From NCBI GenBank assembly GCA_019348435.1, contig JAHWJM010000073.1, forward strand, positions 1 through 9,473: a stretch of 9,473 nt of DNA, in the 5' to 3' direction. Shown here in pieces: positions 5,705 to 9,473 of the stretch (within the stretch, counting starts at the first letter, position 1; each line of letters begins with the position of its first letter). The stretch is from Actinomycetota bacterium. Lineage in GTDB: Bacteria; Actinomycetota; Thermoleophilia; Solirubrobacterales; Solirubrobacteraceae. A program made the position numbers and the translations under genes. The notes beneath the pieces were generated by a model. The model made no database searches and had not been told where the DNA came from. It saw only the letters and a list, made by a program, of their open reading frames with translations.

Positions 5705-6772
5705 ATGGAAGACGTCGACCTGCATCTCGCGCCGAACGAGGCGTCCGACCTCTGCCCCGTCTTCGGACCGCAGATCCTCGAGCGGCACGGATGGGACCGG
5801 GCGTTCGTCACGGTCCTCGACGAGGCGCACGCGGCGCGGGCGATCGCGATCATCTCCCACGCGCGAGGCGCCGCTGAGGACACTGGTTGGAGCGCTACCC
5901 GCACGACGGCAAAGCCTTCCACGAAGTTCAAGACCGAGGACGCAGAGGCGTGCGCGCGCTGGAACGGCGCCGTCTACATCCTCGGGTCGCAGTTCGGCAA
6001 GAAGGAGGGCCCGCTGCAGGCGAAGCGGTCGTTCATCGCTCGTGTCAGCGAAGAGGAGCTTCACGCGGCACTGCACGGCGAGTCAGCGAAGATGGATCTC
6101 GTCCCGCTGAAGTTCGCGCTGCACCGCGCGGTCAACGACGCGCTGGCCGAGGCGCAGGTAGAGCTGCTGCCGCTCGGCCCGACCACGCGCGCCGCCTACA
6201 TCGACGAGACGATGTTCCGCGGCGCGAGGAAGGGCAAGAGCTGGTCGGGCCGGGTTGTCTCTTCAGACCACCCGATCAACGTCGAAGGCGCCGAGTTCCG
6301 AGCCGACGGGCGGATGCTGCTCGGGTTGCGCTACCCGGTGACGGCGGCCGGGCAGCCGATCCTCGTCGAGCTGGAGGATCCCGACGCGCTCTTCGACGGT
6401 GGGTCGATCCCGCGTTGCTCGAACGTCTGGGTCCTGCAGACGGGCAGCGTCGACGCGCCGGTCGGCGTGCGGGCGCTCGGCGGCGACCGGCGGCCGGACG
6501 CCTTCCACGCGATCGTCGGCAACCTGGACTCGGCGGGAAAGGGAGCGGCGGTGCTGGAGGACCATGAGGAGGGCGCCGTCGCGCTGAGCAGCCACGTCCG
6601 CTTCGATCTACCAGCGATCGCAGCCGGTGGCGACGTCGCCGTCGAGGCTGTGCACGAGTTCGACGACGTGCGCCGCGTCGAAGGCGTGGCGATCGCGCCC
6701 GACGACCGTATGCACTACGTGATCGACCGCGACGGCCGCGTCGACCTTCGCACGCTCGCCACCGGCGCGTGA
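5705..6772 (+). CDS. Beta-propeller-like protein resembling DUF3616
   Basis: A 355-residue protein with no signal peptide. I do not recognise it with certainty. NVEGAEFRADGRMLLGLR (192-209) followed by PILVELEDPDALF (218-230) resembles DUF3616 and the esterase-like phytase propellers, and RRVEGVAIAPDDRMHYVIDR (323-342) repeats the same VEG...D.RM pattern, as expected for propeller blades. Other distinct stretches are YILGSQFGKKEGPLQAKRSF (91-110), FALHRAVNDALAEA (137-150) and HVRFDLP (297-303). Substrate and role are unknown. Residues about 60-77 are Thr/Lys/Ser-rich and look like an out-of-frame shadow; the neighbouring frame reads LERYPHDGKAFHEVQD over 5887-5934, suggesting two compensating single-base indels. 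ATG 5705 is chosen as the first methionine clear of the divergent gene; a start at 5570 would add an arginine-rich, shadow-like stretch. The gene is convergent with rpoC. Confidence 0.6.
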   Translation: MEDVDLHLAPNEASDLCPVFGPQILERHGWDRAFVTVLDEAHAARAIAIISHARGAAEDTGWSATRTTAKPSTKFKTEDAEACARWNGAVYILGSQFGKKEGPLQAKRSFIARVSEEELHAALHGESAKMDLVPLKFALHRAVNDALAEAQVELLPLGPTTRAAYIDETMFRGARKGKSWSGRVVSSDHPINVEGAEFRADGRMLLGLRYPVTAAGQPILVELEDPDALFDGGSIPRCSNVWVLQTGSVDAPVGVRALGGDRRPDAFHAIVGNLDSAGKGAAVLEDHEEGAVALSSHVRFDLPAIAAGGDVAVEAVHEFDDVRRVEGVAIAPDDRMHYVIDRDGRVDLRTLATGA

Positions 6773-6784
6773 CGTCGAGCGCAC

Positions 6785-6807
6785 CGCCGGCCGCTGTTGG
6801 GCCGGCG
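6785..6807. terminator. Strong hairpin between convergent genes, likely bidirectional terminator
   Basis: CGCCGGCC (6785-6792) and GGCCGGCG (6800-6807) form a perfect, all-GC 8-bp stem with a 7-nt loop (GCTGTTG). It lies 13 bp after the propeller gene stop and 26 bp after the rpoC stop on the other strand, the only good hairpin in the 60-bp gap. There is no U-tract, which is common in high-GC actinobacteria. Position between convergent ends favours a terminator serving both genes. Confidence 0.6.
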
Positions 6808-6832
6808 ATGCGCAATCGCGAGTTCGAGTGAC

Positions 6833-9295
<2,463 letters not shown>

Positions 9296-9473
9296 CTCGC
9301 GGTGCAGCGCGCTGTGAGCCCCGTTGAGGCACTCGAACCCCTTGAACAGCAGCAGCAGCCGCTCCAGGTGCCACCGCTCCAGCTTTTCGTTCTGCCGGTA
9401 AATCGGGTGCGCCACGGCGTGGGCGATCCCCTCCCGCTCAATGAGCTCCGCGACGTCATAAATGTTGTTCGCC
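9296..9473 (-). CDS. Non-RpoC coding fragment joined in frame to rpoC (PHP-domain-like)
   Basis: The rpoC frame continues to the window edge, but the protein is not RpoC. It includes NIYDVAELIEREGIAHAVAH, then HPIYRQNEKLERWHLERLLL, then FKGFECLNGAHSALHRE, ending at the join with AFEP. The AHP(I/L)Y...LLLLF...NGA pattern recalls the PHP (polymerase and histidinol phosphatase) domain found with some bacterial glycosyltransferases; I hold that assignment only tentatively. Codon use differs: ATT three times plus TAT, GAA and GCT among about 59 codons, while the adjoining 60 rpoC codons almost all end in G or C. Both facts point to a piece from elsewhere, by misassembly or by rearrangement. No start codon can be assigned. 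Confidence 0.6.

Noticed and set aside
5555..6076. N-terminal extension of the epimerase-like frame into the neighbouring gene
   Set aside because: The sequence beyond about 5705 mirrors the propeller-like gene on the other strand and lacks family character. Starts between 5554 and 5680 remain possible.
6276..6815. Minus-strand frame of 179 residues opposite the propeller-like gene
   Set aside because: Its Arg/Pro-rich composition is typical of a shadow frame, and it would run through the terminator hairpin.
9296..9473. Intein C-terminal part inserted in rpoC
   Set aside because: An intein would end in a His-Asn before Ser, Thr or Cys at the splice point and would leave the flanking LHRLGIQ intact. 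Neither is seen at the junction, and no intein block motif is recognisable.

Overview
The window is high-GC DNA with strong G/C preference at third codon positions. It carries the 3' two-thirds of rpoC at the right end and the 5' end of rpsL at the left end, both on the minus strand. The RpoC sequence, the lysine-rich extension in ribosomal protein S12 and the character of the accessory proteins suggest an actinobacterium, most likely of the Thermoleophilia/Solirubrobacterales type. That placement is my inference from sequence style, not a database result.

Layout, left to right: rpsL (minus, 5' part only); a secreted clan GH-A-like glycoside hydrolase (minus); a short divergent promoter region with a 21-bp dyad and a possible leader ORF; a GNAT acetyltransferase (plus); a DMT/EamA-type membrane transporter (minus), convergent with the acetyltransferase; a decayed HAD-like phosphatase pseudogene (plus) that still has an excellent ribosome binding site; a membrane-anchored or secreted protein resembling the C-terminal domain of D-glucuronyl C5-epimerase (minus); a beta-propeller-like protein resembling DUF3616 (plus); a strong hairpin between convergent genes; and rpoC (minus).

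In most bacteria rpsL follows rpoC directly or nearly so in the rpoB-rpoC-rpsL-rpsG-fusA-tuf cluster. Here about 6.6 kb of unrelated genes on both strands separates them, so rpsL must use a promoter other than that of rpoBC. An extended -10-like element lies 11 bp upstream of its ATG. The intervening genes look like ordinary accessory functions: two cell-envelope or polysaccharide proteins, a transporter, an acetyltransferase, a propeller protein and a dead phosphatase. They do not form an obvious single pathway.

The most striking anomaly is at the right edge. The rpoC reading frame is canonical from its stop codon up to the segment before the catalytic aspartate motif, but upstream of about position 9296 the same frame encodes unrelated protein with different codon use, resembling a PHP-domain protein. 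An essential, universally conserved part of RpoC is missing, so an assembly chimera is the simplest explanation and a genuine rearrangement is the alternative. Single-base indels in the HAD pseudogene, and a probable pair of compensating frameshifts in the propeller gene, also deserve a check against reads. I see no new defence, mobile or regulatory system that the sequence would justify claiming.
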